Below are positions 7,508 to 13,728 of a DNA stretch of 13,728 nt, piece by piece; within the stretch, counting starts at the first letter, position 1; the number at the start of each line of letters is the position of its first letter. The notes beneath the pieces are model-generated. The model made no database searches. It was not told where the DNA came from and saw only the letters and a list, made by a program, of their open reading frames with translations. The stretch comes from an uncultured Eubacterium sp. (lineage in GTDB: Bacteria > Bacillota_A > Clostridia > Lachnospirales > Lachnospiraceae), in contig CAOKJJ010000143.1 of assembly GCA_948468465.1 (NCBI GenBank), forward strand, positions 1-13,728, read 5' to 3'. The position numbers were made by a program, and so were the translations under genes.

Positions 7508-9088
7508 TTATGAGCAAAGACGGATGTTTTTTTCCAGTTCGGACAGTGCTTTTTGATTCAGGCGGTATCTGCTTTTGGTGACCGAACCGTCCGGATTTAC
7601 CAGATAGGTGTGAAATTCCACGGATTTTATCGTTTGTCCATCCTCTTTGAAATCCAGGCTGAAGCTGTTTTCAAAGTTTAAAACGCCTGGTGTTTTGTCT
7701 TTGACATGTGTGGAAAGCTTTTCCGTATAATAGTCGGTATAATCGTCGCTGATGCGGAGCGAGTAGGTGAGCACGCCGTCTTTATCCGGCATAGCGGTCT
7801 GCGCTTCGATCAAATCGCATAGCGTATCTATACTTTGCTCTGTCAGCGCGCTGTAGTATTCCCATACCAAAGGGCTTATTTTTTCTCTTGCTTTGATAAG
7901 ACTGATTTCCTCTTCCGACAGCTGCACGGATGCGGGAGTATTTACACGCTGCAAAAACTTTTCCGCCTGTTTAGGATCGGCCTTGCTTTTGTCTACAGGC
8001 AGCACGAACAGCGCATTGACGCCTGAAAAATCCTTTTGGCGCGTGATATTTCCAGACGTTTTGTCCAGCGCGTAAGCGTCTGGATTATAGTCGCCGTCGT
8101 TTCCAGCGGTACAAAGGCCGACATAAATGCCTTTATCTGCAAACATTTCGATATTGCTCATGGCGATAATATAGTATTGTACACCGTTTTTTTCAAAGCA
8201 GGCATAACTCCCGTTCATGCCGTCCAGGTTATAGCGCGCCGGATTCAGTCCGTGAATATAAAAAGAAGGAAAGTAGTTGTTTTCCTTTGCATATTCCGGG
8301 GTGCCTGATTTTGGCATCGGCGTGCCGTCTGTGCGCTTTAATGCCAAAACAGCATAGATTTCATCCGCAGTGATATTTTCCGGCACGGAATCGCTGATAT
8401 TTTTTCCGGCAGTGCTTCCAAGGAGCGTGACCTCATAATCAGCAAATGTCTGCGTTTCGTTGATAAAAAGTGCGCCTTCCGCCTGAAAGGCTGCGGCTAG
8501 TTTTTGATTGTCAGCTTCTGTAGCCACCTGCGACGGATTTAAAAAGTGGTAGGCTGCAGCCGCGGATACCGAGCTGAAGGCAAGTACCAGTACCGCAGCC
8601 GCCGCAGCTGCCTGGGCGCTTTTTTTGCAGTAGGTTCCATAGTTTTTCATTTCTTCCTTCTCCTTTATTTTGGACAAAATCGCAGCGTTCAGCTGTTCCA
8701 TACGCTGTCTGTCTGCGCTGGACAGGTGGCTTTCCTGCTTTGATTGACTGTTGGCTTTTGCTTGAGGCACATGCGTCGGATTGAGTGCAAGATAAGATGC
8801 ATCCGGTTCTTTGGAAAGCAGCTTTGCAGCAGGCTGCGCCGTAGCGGCGATCCGATGCCGGACTGCCATTTTTTTCTTATAATTCCTGTACAGGTTGACA
8901 GAAATTGTCATCAGGCAGCCTTTCGGATTGGTCCGAATTTCCAGCTTATCCGCCAGTTCATATAATTTCAAAAACGTTTCCTGATAGAGGTCCTCAGCCT
9001 CTTCACGGCTGCGGGACAGCGAACGACAAAAGCAGTATAAATCTTCACCATAATCGCGAAGATACGATTCCATCTCTATTTGATCCAT
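7508..9088 (-). CDS. ECF sigma region 2 fused to a membrane-anchored anti-sigma-like protein
   Basis: A 526-residue composite protein. Residues ~8-75 match sigma-70/ECF region 2 (YGEDLYCFCRSL, EEAEDLYQETFLKLY, NPKGCLMTISVNLYRNY), which binds core polymerase and the -10 element. Region 4, which reads the -35 element and normally follows, is absent. Instead come a polar linker (~76-125), a helical juxtamembrane stretch (SADRQRMEQLNAAILSKI, 124-141) and one transmembrane segment (~158-184, Ala-rich). The rest is a ~340-residue presumably extracytoplasmic domain, resembling from memory the outer part of clostridial membrane anti-sigma factors (DUF4179-like). ECF sigma and anti-sigma are usually adjacent separate genes. 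This looks like a deletion that fused them, or a membrane-tethered sigma-like protein. The start is set by AGGAGG (9095-9100), 6 nt before ATG. An internal ribosome site at 8660-8666 may also start the anti-sigma part alone at M147. Confidence 0.78.
   Translation of the reverse strand: MDQIEMESYLRDYGEDLYCFCRSLSRSREEAEDLYQETFLKLYELADKLEIRTNPKGCLMTISVNLYRNYKKKMAVRHRIAATAQPAAKLLSKEPDASYLALNPTHVPQAKANSQSKQESHLSSADRQRMEQLNAAILSKIKEKEEMKNYGTYCKKSAQAAAAAAVLVLAFSSVSAAAAYHFLNPSQVATEADNQKLAAAFQAEGALFINETQTFADYEVTLLGSTAGKNISDSVPENITADEIYAVLALKRTDGTPMPKSGTPEYAKENNYFPSFYIHGLNPARYNLDGMNGSYACFEKNGVQYYIIAMSNIEMFADKGIYVGLCTAGNDGDYNPDAYALDKTSGNITRQKDFSGVNALFVLPVDKSKADPKQAEKFLQRVNTPASVQLSEEEISLIKAREKISPLVWEYYSALTEQSIDTLCDLIEAQTAMPDKDGVLTYSLRISDDYTDYYTEKLSTHVKDKTPGVLNFENSFSLDFKEDGQTIKSVEFHTYLVNPDGSVTKSRYRLNQKALSELEKNIRLCS
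8648..8666 (-). promoter_or_regulatory. Internal ribosome binding site and ATG (M147) for a stand-alone anti-sigma product
   Basis: On the minus strand AAAGGAG (8666-8660) stands 9 nt before an in-frame ATG (8650-8648). The product would begin MKNYGTYC and run straight into the transmembrane segment, giving a 380-residue membrane protein. An SD this good inside a reading frame suggests the original or still-used start of the anti-sigma gene. Confidence 0.5.
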
Positions 9089-9194
9089 CAGTTACCTCCT
9101 GTATATCCGTAAGCTTTCATGACAGCATCCGGGATTAGGAATTCCTAAGCAATGAACAGCGGCTGCTTTTTCAGCAGCAATTGTTCCATTCACC

Positions 9195-9225
9195 ATTATA
9201 GTATCACGAAGAGGAAAAAGGTTCC
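9195..9225 (-). promoter_or_regulatory. Weak candidate promoter for the sigma/anti-sigma fusion gene
   Basis: On the minus strand a perfect TATAAT lies at 9200-9195. GGAACC, an ECF-like -35 element, is at 9225-9220, but the 19-bp spacing is not a clean fit to either promoter class. It is about 105 bp upstream of the start codon. The assignment is tentative. Confidence 0.25.
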
Positions 9226-9308
9226 CAAATTTTGAAACTATGCTGGAATCCCTTTTTCTGTACAGCATAAGCCTATTCCCTATTCGCTTCAAGAGGCCGT
9301 CTATGATA

Positions 9309-9474
9309 CTAGAGCGTGTTTGAAAAATCATTCCCGCGATCTGCACTCCCCACTTTGCGGAGAATTTATCCCAAATTTAATCAACATAGCCCGCTATGCC
9401 TCATAAATTTGGGATAAATTCTCCACAAACTGTGAAGTACATCTCACGGAAAGCATTTTTCAAACACGCTCTAG
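9309..9474. mobile_element. 166-bp palindromic MITE-like element
   Basis: Two 82-nt arms (9309-9390 and 9393-9474) fold on each other around a 2-nt centre. The terminal 20 bp (CTAGAGCGTGTTTGAAAAAT) are perfectly inverted. A second matching block (GGAGAATTTATCCCAAATTT and its complement) lies nearer the centre, with a diverged segment between. CTAG at each end may be a target duplication or part of the repeat; because CTAG is itself palindromic the sequence cannot decide. The element has no coding capacity, so mobilisation would need a transposase elsewhere. It adjoins the decayed toxin at 9473. Confidence 0.75.
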
Positions 9475-9723
9475 ATTTCAAAAAAACCTTCACGGGCCTT
9501 TTGATAACGCGGAAGATGCGGCTGACTCTATGTTGGAGGATTAACTTGCGAGCGGCGCTCCTCTGCCATCTAATTTAGGGACCATGCGTTAACTGGCAAT
9601 CTGCAGGATTTTCGAGAATGTCACATAGAACCGGATTGGCTTCTTATGTATCAAATTATTGAGGATACGCTTATTCTTTCCGCTACCGGAACTGGCAGCC
9701 ATGCGGATTTGTTTGGAAAATAG
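9473..9723 (+). pseudogene. Decayed YafQ/RelE-family toxin gene
   Basis: One frame from 9473 reads a degenerate N-terminal half: RFQKN, then MLED, a TAA stop, then LASGAPLPSN. After a one-base loss near 9573 the next frame continues FRDHALTGNLQDFRECHIEP, DWLLMYQIIEDTLIL and GSHADLFGK, with the stop at 9721-9723. The conserved YafQ landmarks are all visible in the second half: His in RDHAL, His and Asp in CHIEPDW, His in GSHADLFG. The gene is broken by at least one stop and one frameshift. Its 5' end runs into the MITE-like element, and no start codon or antitoxin partner can be assigned. It overlaps the 3' end of the minus-strand lipoprotein gene. Family assignment rests on motif recognition and is fairly firm for the C-terminal half. 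Confidence 0.7.
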
Positions 9724-10254
9724 GGGGTGCTGAGCATCTTTTTGCTTTTTCTCCGCTTCTTTCGATTTCTCCGGTGCGCCGTCAGTGAAATAATAGATAT
9801 CCTCGGTTAGAATTCCGGCAGCATCTGTGATAATAGACACTTCCGCCTTGCCGTCAATGAAGGAGATATCTGCAAGCACATGGGGTTCTTCGCTTGTAAA
9901 GCGCAGCGTGTCCGCCTCCCAGACGGCCGTGCCTTCCAATGCGGCGGTGCGGTATACGCTGATTTTTGCCGCGTAGGTTCCGTCCGCCTGCAGCGCAAGT
10001 GTCAGCTGGCTGTAGACATCAGATGTACCCTGCTTATCCGTATAGATGCCGGAAACGTCTGTCTTTTCTGCCTGCTTCGGCTTTTCTTCCTGCTCCATAT
10101 GCTCTGTCTGTTTTTTGAGTTCTGTCTGCTTCGAATCTGATGTATTCTCGCCTGGCTGGTTTGTCTCGGCAGGCAGGGAAGGATTGCTGTCCCTCGTACC
10201 GCAGCCGGACAGAAGAAGAGAACTCAACAGCAGTGTCAGTAATAGCTTTTTCAT
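9589..10254 (-). CDS. Small lipoprotein, unknown function, with a replaced C-terminus
   Basis: A 221-residue predicted lipoprotein. The start used here is the ATG at 10254-10252, because AGAAGG lies ~7 nt upstream and the signal peptide begins there; the longer frame adds 28 unsupported residues. The signal is MKKLLLTLLL followed by the lipobox LSGC (lipidated C18). Next comes a charged Gln/Glu/Lys linker (~22-65) of the kind that spaces lipoproteins from the membrane. A small beta-rich domain follows (~67-165: SGIYTDKQGTSDVYSQLTLA, GTAVWEADTLRF, DIYYFTDGAPE). It resembles uncharacterised clostridial lipoproteins and no enzyme motif is seen. From about residue 178 the sequence is the antisense of the YafQ-like remnant (9589-9723), giving a basic tail unlike the rest. 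The native end was probably lost at a junction near 9724. Confidence 0.72.
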   Translation of the reverse strand: MKKLLLTLLLSSLLLSGCGTRDSNPSLPAETNQPGENTSDSKQTELKKQTEHMEQEEKPKQAEKTDVSGIYTDKQGTSDVYSQLTLALQADGTYAAKISVYRTAALEGTAVWEADTLRFTSEEPHVLADISFIDGKAEVSIITDAAGILTEDIYYFTDGAPEKSKEAEKKQKDAQHPLFSKQIRMAASSGSGKNKRILNNLIHKKPIRFYVTFSKILQIAS

Positions 10255-10399
10255 AAAAATGCCTTCTAATTTCTCGTGAACAGTATACAAGTGTACATTG
10301 ATAACAAGATACAAAATTTGATTTGCCGATGGCTTCATGATACCACAATCGCTTTCCGGATGGAATAGACCTTACAAAAAATCATTTCAAAGTAATGTA

Positions 10400-10409
10400 A
10401 CCGATCGGT
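10400..10409. promoter_or_regulatory. 10-bp palindrome upstream of the vanR promoter
   Basis: ACCGATCGGT is a perfect palindrome ending about 30 bp before the -35 element of vanR. A tandem GGATAAA repeat follows it. It is a candidate regulator site by position only. Confidence 0.25.
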
Positions 10410-10439
10410 AAAAATTTATGGATAAAGGATAAACCGAAA

Positions 10440-10468
10440 TTGCTTTTTCAGATTTTGAGTGGTATAGT
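10440..10468 (+). promoter_or_regulatory. Promoter of vanR-vanS
   Basis: TTGCTT (10440-10445), a 17-bp spacer and TATAGT (10463-10468), preceded by TGG, which gives an extended -10. Transcription would start near 10475, leaving a leader of about 60 nt before the vanR ATG. Confidence 0.6.
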
Positions 10469-10537
10469 AAAAAACGGTGGATGTACCTGATTGGAGTAAG
10501 AACAATAAATGATAGCAGTAGAAATGCAGGTGTTTGT

Positions 10538-11239
10538 ATGAACGAAAAAATTTTGATCGTGGATGATGAAAAAGAAATAGCGGATTTAATTGAGGTCTAC
10601 CTCAAAAATGATGGTTATACGGTATATAAATTTTATAATGGGATGGATGCCCTCAAGTGCATTGATGAAACAGAACTGGATTTGGCGATTATAGATGTGA
10701 TGCTGCCTGATACGGACGGTTTTCGGATTTGCCAGAAGATCAGGGAACGGTTTTATTATCCGATCATAATACTTACGGCAAAAATGGAAGACCGGGATAA
10801 GATTATGGGACTGACAATCGGTGCGGATGATTATATAACAAAGCCGTTTAATCCTTTAGAAGTAGCAGCCAGAGTAAAAACGCAGCTGAGGCGGTATCTA
10901 TGTTATAATAATCTTGCGGGAAGAAAACCGGAGGATACAGAGGAGTATGATATCAGGGGACTGCTGATTAACAAACATACCCATAAATGTTTTTTGTATG
11001 GAAAAGAGCTGCAGTTAACACCGATAGAGTTTTCGATTCTCTGGTATTTATGTAAGAATCAGGGAAAAGTAGTTCCATCCGAAGAATTATTTGAAGAGGT
11101 ATGGGGTGAAAAATATTTGAACAGCAATAATACAGTCATGGCGCATATTGGCCGTTTGCGGGAAAAGATGAGTGATTCGGCAAAAAAGGCAAAATTTATC
11201 GTAAATGTATGGGGAGTTGGATACACCATTGAGAAATAA
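10538..11239 (+). CDS. vanR: VanR-type OmpR-family response regulator
   Basis: A 233-residue response regulator, close to the usual VanR length. In Van systems VanR, once phosphorylated by VanS, activates the resistance promoter. The receiver domain (1-~115) has the acidic pair D9-D10, phosphoacceptor D53 in AIIDVMLPDTDG, T80 in ILTAK and K102 in DYITKPFNPLEVAARV. The C-terminal winged helix (~135-233) shows LTPIEFSILWYL, VWGEKYLNSNNTVMAHIGRLREKM and NVWGVGYTIEK. The start at 10538 gives the canonical MNEKILIVDDE. The upstream in-frame ATG at 10481 lies almost on the predicted transcription start and would add 19 unrelated residues. The gene overlaps vanS by 11 bp. The vanU gene found in some VanG operons is not present upstream. 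Confidence 0.88.
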   Translation: MNEKILIVDDEKEIADLIEVYLKNDGYTVYKFYNGMDALKCIDETELDLAIIDVMLPDTDGFRICQKIRERFYYPIIILTAKMEDRDKIMGLTIGADDYITKPFNPLEVAARVKTQLRRYLCYNNLAGRKPEDTEEYDIRGLLINKHTHKCFLYGKELQLTPIEFSILWYLCKNQGKVVPSEELFEEVWGEKYLNSNNTVMAHIGRLREKMSDSAKKAKFIVNVWGVGYTIEK

Positions 11240-12362
11240 AAAAAATTTTTTACATAAAGAATTTCAAACATTTTATACCAAGGTCTTTATGCGTTTGGCT
11301 GTCATGTTTTTAGCGGCGGTTTTGTTCATTTATTTTCTGCGTTTTGCGGTTTTACGGGGCCGCTTTGCGGATTTCACAATTGATATTTTACAGAATGCTT
11401 TTCAGATGGAGTATGATGCGGCATATAGTTTATATACGCAAGTGTTTCGTAATCATATGGATATGATCATGATAGCGGCGTTAGTGACAGCATTTCTCAT
11501 TATATTCCGTATTTTTTTGAAGTGGTTTACAAAGTATTTTGAAGAAATCGGAAAAGGAATGGACAGCCTGATCGAAGATGGCGCGGCGGAAGTATCTTTA
11601 TCGCCTGAGCTATTGCCGATGGAGAGAAAATTAAACACCATAAAGCATATCATTGAAAAGCAAAGAAGAGATATGTCCGCGGCGGAACAGCGAAAAAATG
11701 ATTTGATTATGTATCTTGCCCATGACCTGAAAACGCCTCTTGCCTCTGTGATCGGCTATCTGAGCCTATTGCGTGATGAAGGAGAAATATCAGATGAGCT
11801 GAGGGAAAAATATCTTTCCGTTTCCTTGGACAAAGCAGAACGGCTGGAAGAGTTAATCAATGAATTTTTTGAAATATCAAAATATAATCTGACAGCCATA
11901 ACACTTCAATATCGTAAAATTAATGTAAGGCGTTTGCTGGAAATGCTTTTATATGAATTCCAGCCAATGCTGAAAGAAAAGAATTTGAAGTGTCATCTTC
12001 ATGCTCCGGAGGACATTATAATGAAATGCGATGCGGACAGAATGCAGCGTGTATTTGACAATCTGCTGAGAAATGCCGTTATTTACAGTTTTCATGGTAC
12101 GGATATTGACATTACAGCTGCCAGACAGGAAGAAAAGGTGATGATCAGCTTCAAAAATCATGGAGATACCATTCCGGCAGAAAAACTGGAACGGATCTTT
12201 GAACAATTTTACAGGCTGGATGTTTCGCGCAGTACGGTCAGCGGAGGGGCAGGTCTGGGACTGGCCATTGCAAAGCAGATCGTAGAGCTTCATCATGGCA
12301 CTATTTGGGCGAAAAGCCAGGAGGAGGTCATCGAGTTTGAAGTCGTATTGCCGGTTTCTTAA
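11229..12362 (+). CDS. vanS: VanS-type membrane sensor histidine kinase
   Basis: A 377-residue sensor kinase partner of VanR. It has two transmembrane segments (~23-41 and ~78-97 from the TTG start), with a short ~36-residue outer loop. The H-box is YLAHDLKTPLASVIGYL, with phosphorylated H165. The N-box is VFDNLLRNAVIYS, with N282. The F and G boxes are IFEQFYRLD and SGGAGLGLAIAKQIVELHHG. The small outer loop is typical of VanS proteins. I chose TTG at 11229 because GGGGAG (11211-11216) lies upstream (12 nt, slightly long) and because it overlaps vanR in the coupled way usual for this pair. The ATG at 11205 would add 8 residues but has no ribosome site. Inducer specificity cannot be told from sequence. 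Confidence 0.87.
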   Translation: MRNKKNFLHKEFQTFYTKVFMRLAVMFLAAVLFIYFLRFAVLRGRFADFTIDILQNAFQMEYDAAYSLYTQVFRNHMDMIMIAALVTAFLIIFRIFLKWFTKYFEEIGKGMDSLIEDGAAEVSLSPELLPMERKLNTIKHIIEKQRRDMSAAEQRKNDLIMYLAHDLKTPLASVIGYLSLLRDEGEISDELREKYLSVSLDKAERLEELINEFFEISKYNLTAITLQYRKINVRRLLEMLLYEFQPMLKEKNLKCHLHAPEDIIMKCDADRMQRVFDNLLRNAVIYSFHGTDIDITAARQEEKVMISFKNHGDTIPAEKLERIFEQFYRLDVSRSTVSGGAGLGLAIAKQIVELHHGTIWAKSQEEVIEFEVVLPVS

Positions 12363-12367
12363 GTAAA

Positions 12368-12404
12368 TCGTAAGAAAGTCTATAATAAATCTTTTGAATC
12401 TTTT
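12368..12404 (+). promoter_or_regulatory. Possible VanR-binding region upstream of vanG
   Basis: TCGTAAGAAAGTC (12368-12380) resembles, from memory, the TCGTAAGAAA-type boxes reported for phosphorylated VanR in VanA-type clusters. Two AATCTTTT copies follow, starting at 12388 and 12397 (9 bp apart). The region lies 36-72 bp before the extended -10, a sensible position for an activator. The site is predicted and the match was not verified. Confidence 0.4.
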
Positions 12405-12422
12405 ATGTGTATATAAATAAAC

Positions 12423-12474
12423 AACACTCTTGTTTTTGATACAATAACAGTACCAAAACAAGAGTGTTTTGTTT
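12423..12474 (+). terminator. 14-bp terminator/attenuator hairpin between vanS and vanG
   Basis: Positions 12423-12436 pair perfectly with 12455-12468 around an 18-nt loop, followed by TTGTTTT. An RNA reading through from vanS would form it and probably terminate. The loop DNA contains the vanG promoter -10, so RNAs starting there lack the left arm and cannot form the hairpin. Confidence 0.65.
12437..12445 (+). promoter_or_regulatory. Extended -10 promoter of vanG inside the hairpin loop
   Basis: TGATACAAT is an extended -10 (TGn plus TACAAT at 12440-12445). No good -35 hexamer lies 17 bp upstream, as expected for an activator-dependent promoter. The start would be near 12452, giving a leader of about 95 nt. 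Confidence 0.5.
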
Positions 12475-12545
12475 TGCGAAAAATTTACTGTTTCAATAGG
12501 TTATCGGTTTTTGATAACAAAAAAATGAAAAAAGGTGGTTATAAA

Positions 12546-13592
12546 ATGAAAAAAAGGATAGCGGTTATTTTTGGCGGTCATTCCACAGAGTATGAGGTAT
12601 CGCTGCAATCAGCATATTCCGTTTTGCAGAACATCAACAGAAACCGTTTTGAGATTATGCCCATCGGTATTACCAGAGATGGAGAATGGTATCATTATAC
12701 AGGAAAAATTGAAAATATCAGTAATCATTCATGGCCTGAAGACGGGGAAAATTTATATCCGATAATGGTTTCCCAAAGCCGTTTGGCAAAAGGATTTATA
12801 GAGTTTCATGGGAATAAGTTCAAAGAGATTCCAATTGATCTGGCATTTCCGATATTACATGGCAAATATGGGGAGGACGGTACGCTGCAGGGACTATTTG
12901 AATTGGCAGGGATACCGGTTGTTGGATGCGATACGCTTTCGTCGGCGATTTGTATGGACAAGGACAGGGCGCATAAACTTGTCAGCCTTGCAGGAATTGC
13001 TGTTCCAGGATCTGTATGTTTCAGGCGTTTTGAAAAAGAAATGGCTGTTGGGGAAATAAAGAAAAAATTACGTTGTCCGCTGTTTGTAAAACCTGTCCGG
13101 GCAGGATCTTCTTTTGGCATTACAAGAATAAACGAAATGCGTCAGCTTGATGCGGCGGCAGAGCTTGCCTTTCAGTACGATAAGGAAGTTATTGTTGAGG
13201 AGGCCGTTCATGGATTTGAAGTTGGCTGCGCGGTACTTGGCAGTCAGAACCTGACCGTTGGGAGAATTGATGAAATAGAATTATCAGGCGGTTTTTTTGA
13301 TTATACTGAAAAATATACTTTGAAATCCTCAAAAATTTATATGCCTGCAAGAATAGACGCTGAAACAGAAAAAAAGATACAGGAAACCGCGAAGGTTATA
13401 TACAGGGTTTTGGGATGTTCAGGTTATGCAAGGGTGGATATGTTCTATACCCCGTCCGGCGAAATCGTATTCAATGAAGTAAATACAATCCCCGGATTTA
13501 CTGCGCATAGCAGGTATCCCAACATGATGAAAGGTATTGGTTTATCTTTTCCGGAAGTATTGGATCGGTTAATAGGCCTGTATTTAAAATAG
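12546..13592 (+). CDS. vanG: D-alanine--D-serine ligase, VanG type
   Basis: A 348-residue ATP-grasp ligase that makes D-Ala-D-Ser for low-affinity glycopeptide targets; VanG is about 349 residues. Ddl-family motifs seen are FGGHSTEYEVSLQSA (9-23), FPILHGKYGEDGTLQGLFEL with GIPVVGCD (101-129), FVKPVRAGSSFGI (180-192) and FNEVNTIPGFTAHSRYP (309-325). The specificity loop FDYTEKYTLKSSKI contains E255-K256-Y257, the signature of D-Ser ligases (VanC/E/G), and lacks the D-Lac ligase pattern. The start at 12546 is set by AAAGGTGG (12531-12538), 7 nt upstream, and begins exactly at the family N-terminus. In-frame ATGs and codons upstream only add a poorly supported leader. The gene follows vanS by 183 bp and has its own predicted promoter. 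Full VanG resistance also needs VanXY and VanT, which are not in view. Confidence 0.92.
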   Translation: MKKRIAVIFGGHSTEYEVSLQSAYSVLQNINRNRFEIMPIGITRDGEWYHYTGKIENISNHSWPEDGENLYPIMVSQSRLAKGFIEFHGNKFKEIPIDLAFPILHGKYGEDGTLQGLFELAGIPVVGCDTLSSAICMDKDRAHKLVSLAGIAVPGSVCFRRFEKEMAVGEIKKKLRCPLFVKPVRAGSSFGITRINEMRQLDAAAELAFQYDKEVIVEEAVHGFEVGCAVLGSQNLTVGRIDEIELSGGFFDYTEKYTLKSSKIYMPARIDAETEKKIQETAKVIYRVLGCSGYARVDMFYTPSGEIVFNEVNTIPGFTAHSRYPNMMKGIGLSFPEVLDRLIGLYLK

Positions 13593-13728
13593 GAACTTAA
13601 AAACAATTTCTTGCGCAAAATGGCAAAATTTTAATACTATGCAACAGAATTGACATTGTGTGGCGTTTTTTTATTGGCTATGCGGACGCTGGATGAGGGG
13701 CGGGGCCTGGATTTCGGCTCCTACTCCA
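13593..13728. other. Region downstream of vanG; no vanXY start visible, edge reading frame unclear
   Basis: No clear terminator hairpin was found. TTGACA at 13650-13655 has no convincing -10. From an ATG at 13680 one frame stays open to the edge (MRTLDEGRGLDFGSYS) but has no ribosome site and no recognised family. The last ~50 bp are much more GC-rich than vanG, so a junction with different DNA may begin near 13680. Confidence 0.35.

Noticed and set aside
9236..9308. Possible DinJ/RelB antitoxin remnant (LFPIRFKRPS) before the MITE
   Set aside because: Only a vague likeness to an antitoxin C-terminus over about ten residues; too weak to call.
9092..9346. Minus-strand ORF of 84 codons upstream of the sigma fusion gene
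   Set aside because: It runs from inside the MITE-like element into the promoter and ribosome-site region of the fusion gene and has no recognisable domain.
9396..9578. Plus-strand 60-codon ORF across the MITE end
   Set aside because: It starts inside the palindrome and reads the toxin remnant in a wrong frame; it is a chance ORF.
12474..12545. Longer N-terminus for the D-Ala-D-Ser ligase from the start at 12474
   Set aside because: Family alignment begins at MKKRIAVIFGG, and the good ribosome site sits just before 12546; the extension has no support.
13680..13728. Start of a new gene at the right edge (MRTLDEGRGLDFGSYS)
   Set aside because: No ribosome site, only 16 codons and no family recognised; left as an unclear edge frame.

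Overview
This window looks like a gut-type clostridial (Lachnospiraceae-like Firmicute) chromosome. The evidence is strong AGGAGG-type ribosome sites, Gram-positive secretion signals, wall-binding repeats, an ECF-type sigma region and a VanG-type glycopeptide-resistance ligase. No taxonomic marker is present, so this is an inference.

Layout. Positions 1-573 carry no convincing gene: a possible gene tail, two terminator-like hairpins, a third hairpin and a probable promoter. Positions 574-6485 are a two-gene secretion operon. The first gene encodes a 1260-residue surface protein with a glycine-rich GAGIGGG solenoid, a YDG-like domain and C-terminal wall-binding repeats. The second, 47 bp downstream, encodes a secreted PI-PLC-family enzyme with lectin-like beta-trefoil regions. 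A terminator follows at about 6551.

Positions 6730-7398 hold an MNT/HEPN toxin-antitoxin operon. The antitoxin nucleotidyltransferase is intact. The HEPN toxin gene has an out-of-frame internal deletion that removed its RNase motif. A 28-bp perfect stem then separates it from a convergent 526-residue gene (7508-9088, minus strand). That gene joins ECF sigma region 2 directly to a membrane-anchored anti-sigma-like domain, with no region 4. A strong internal ribosome site could also release the anti-sigma part alone.

Positions 9300-9730 are a graveyard. A 166-bp palindromic MITE-like element sits beside the decayed remains of a YafQ/RelE-family toxin. A minus-strand lipoprotein gene (9589-10254) takes its last ~45 codons from the antisense strand of that remnant.

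Positions 10440-13592 are a vanR-vanS-vanG set: response regulator, sensor kinase, D-Ala-D-Ser ligase. A perfect 14-bp hairpin with an extended -10 promoter in its loop lies between vanS and vanG. This arrangement could terminate vanRS readthrough while letting vanG be transcribed on its own. No vanXY or vanT is visible in the 136 bp after vanG, so the resistance pathway is incomplete as far as the window shows.
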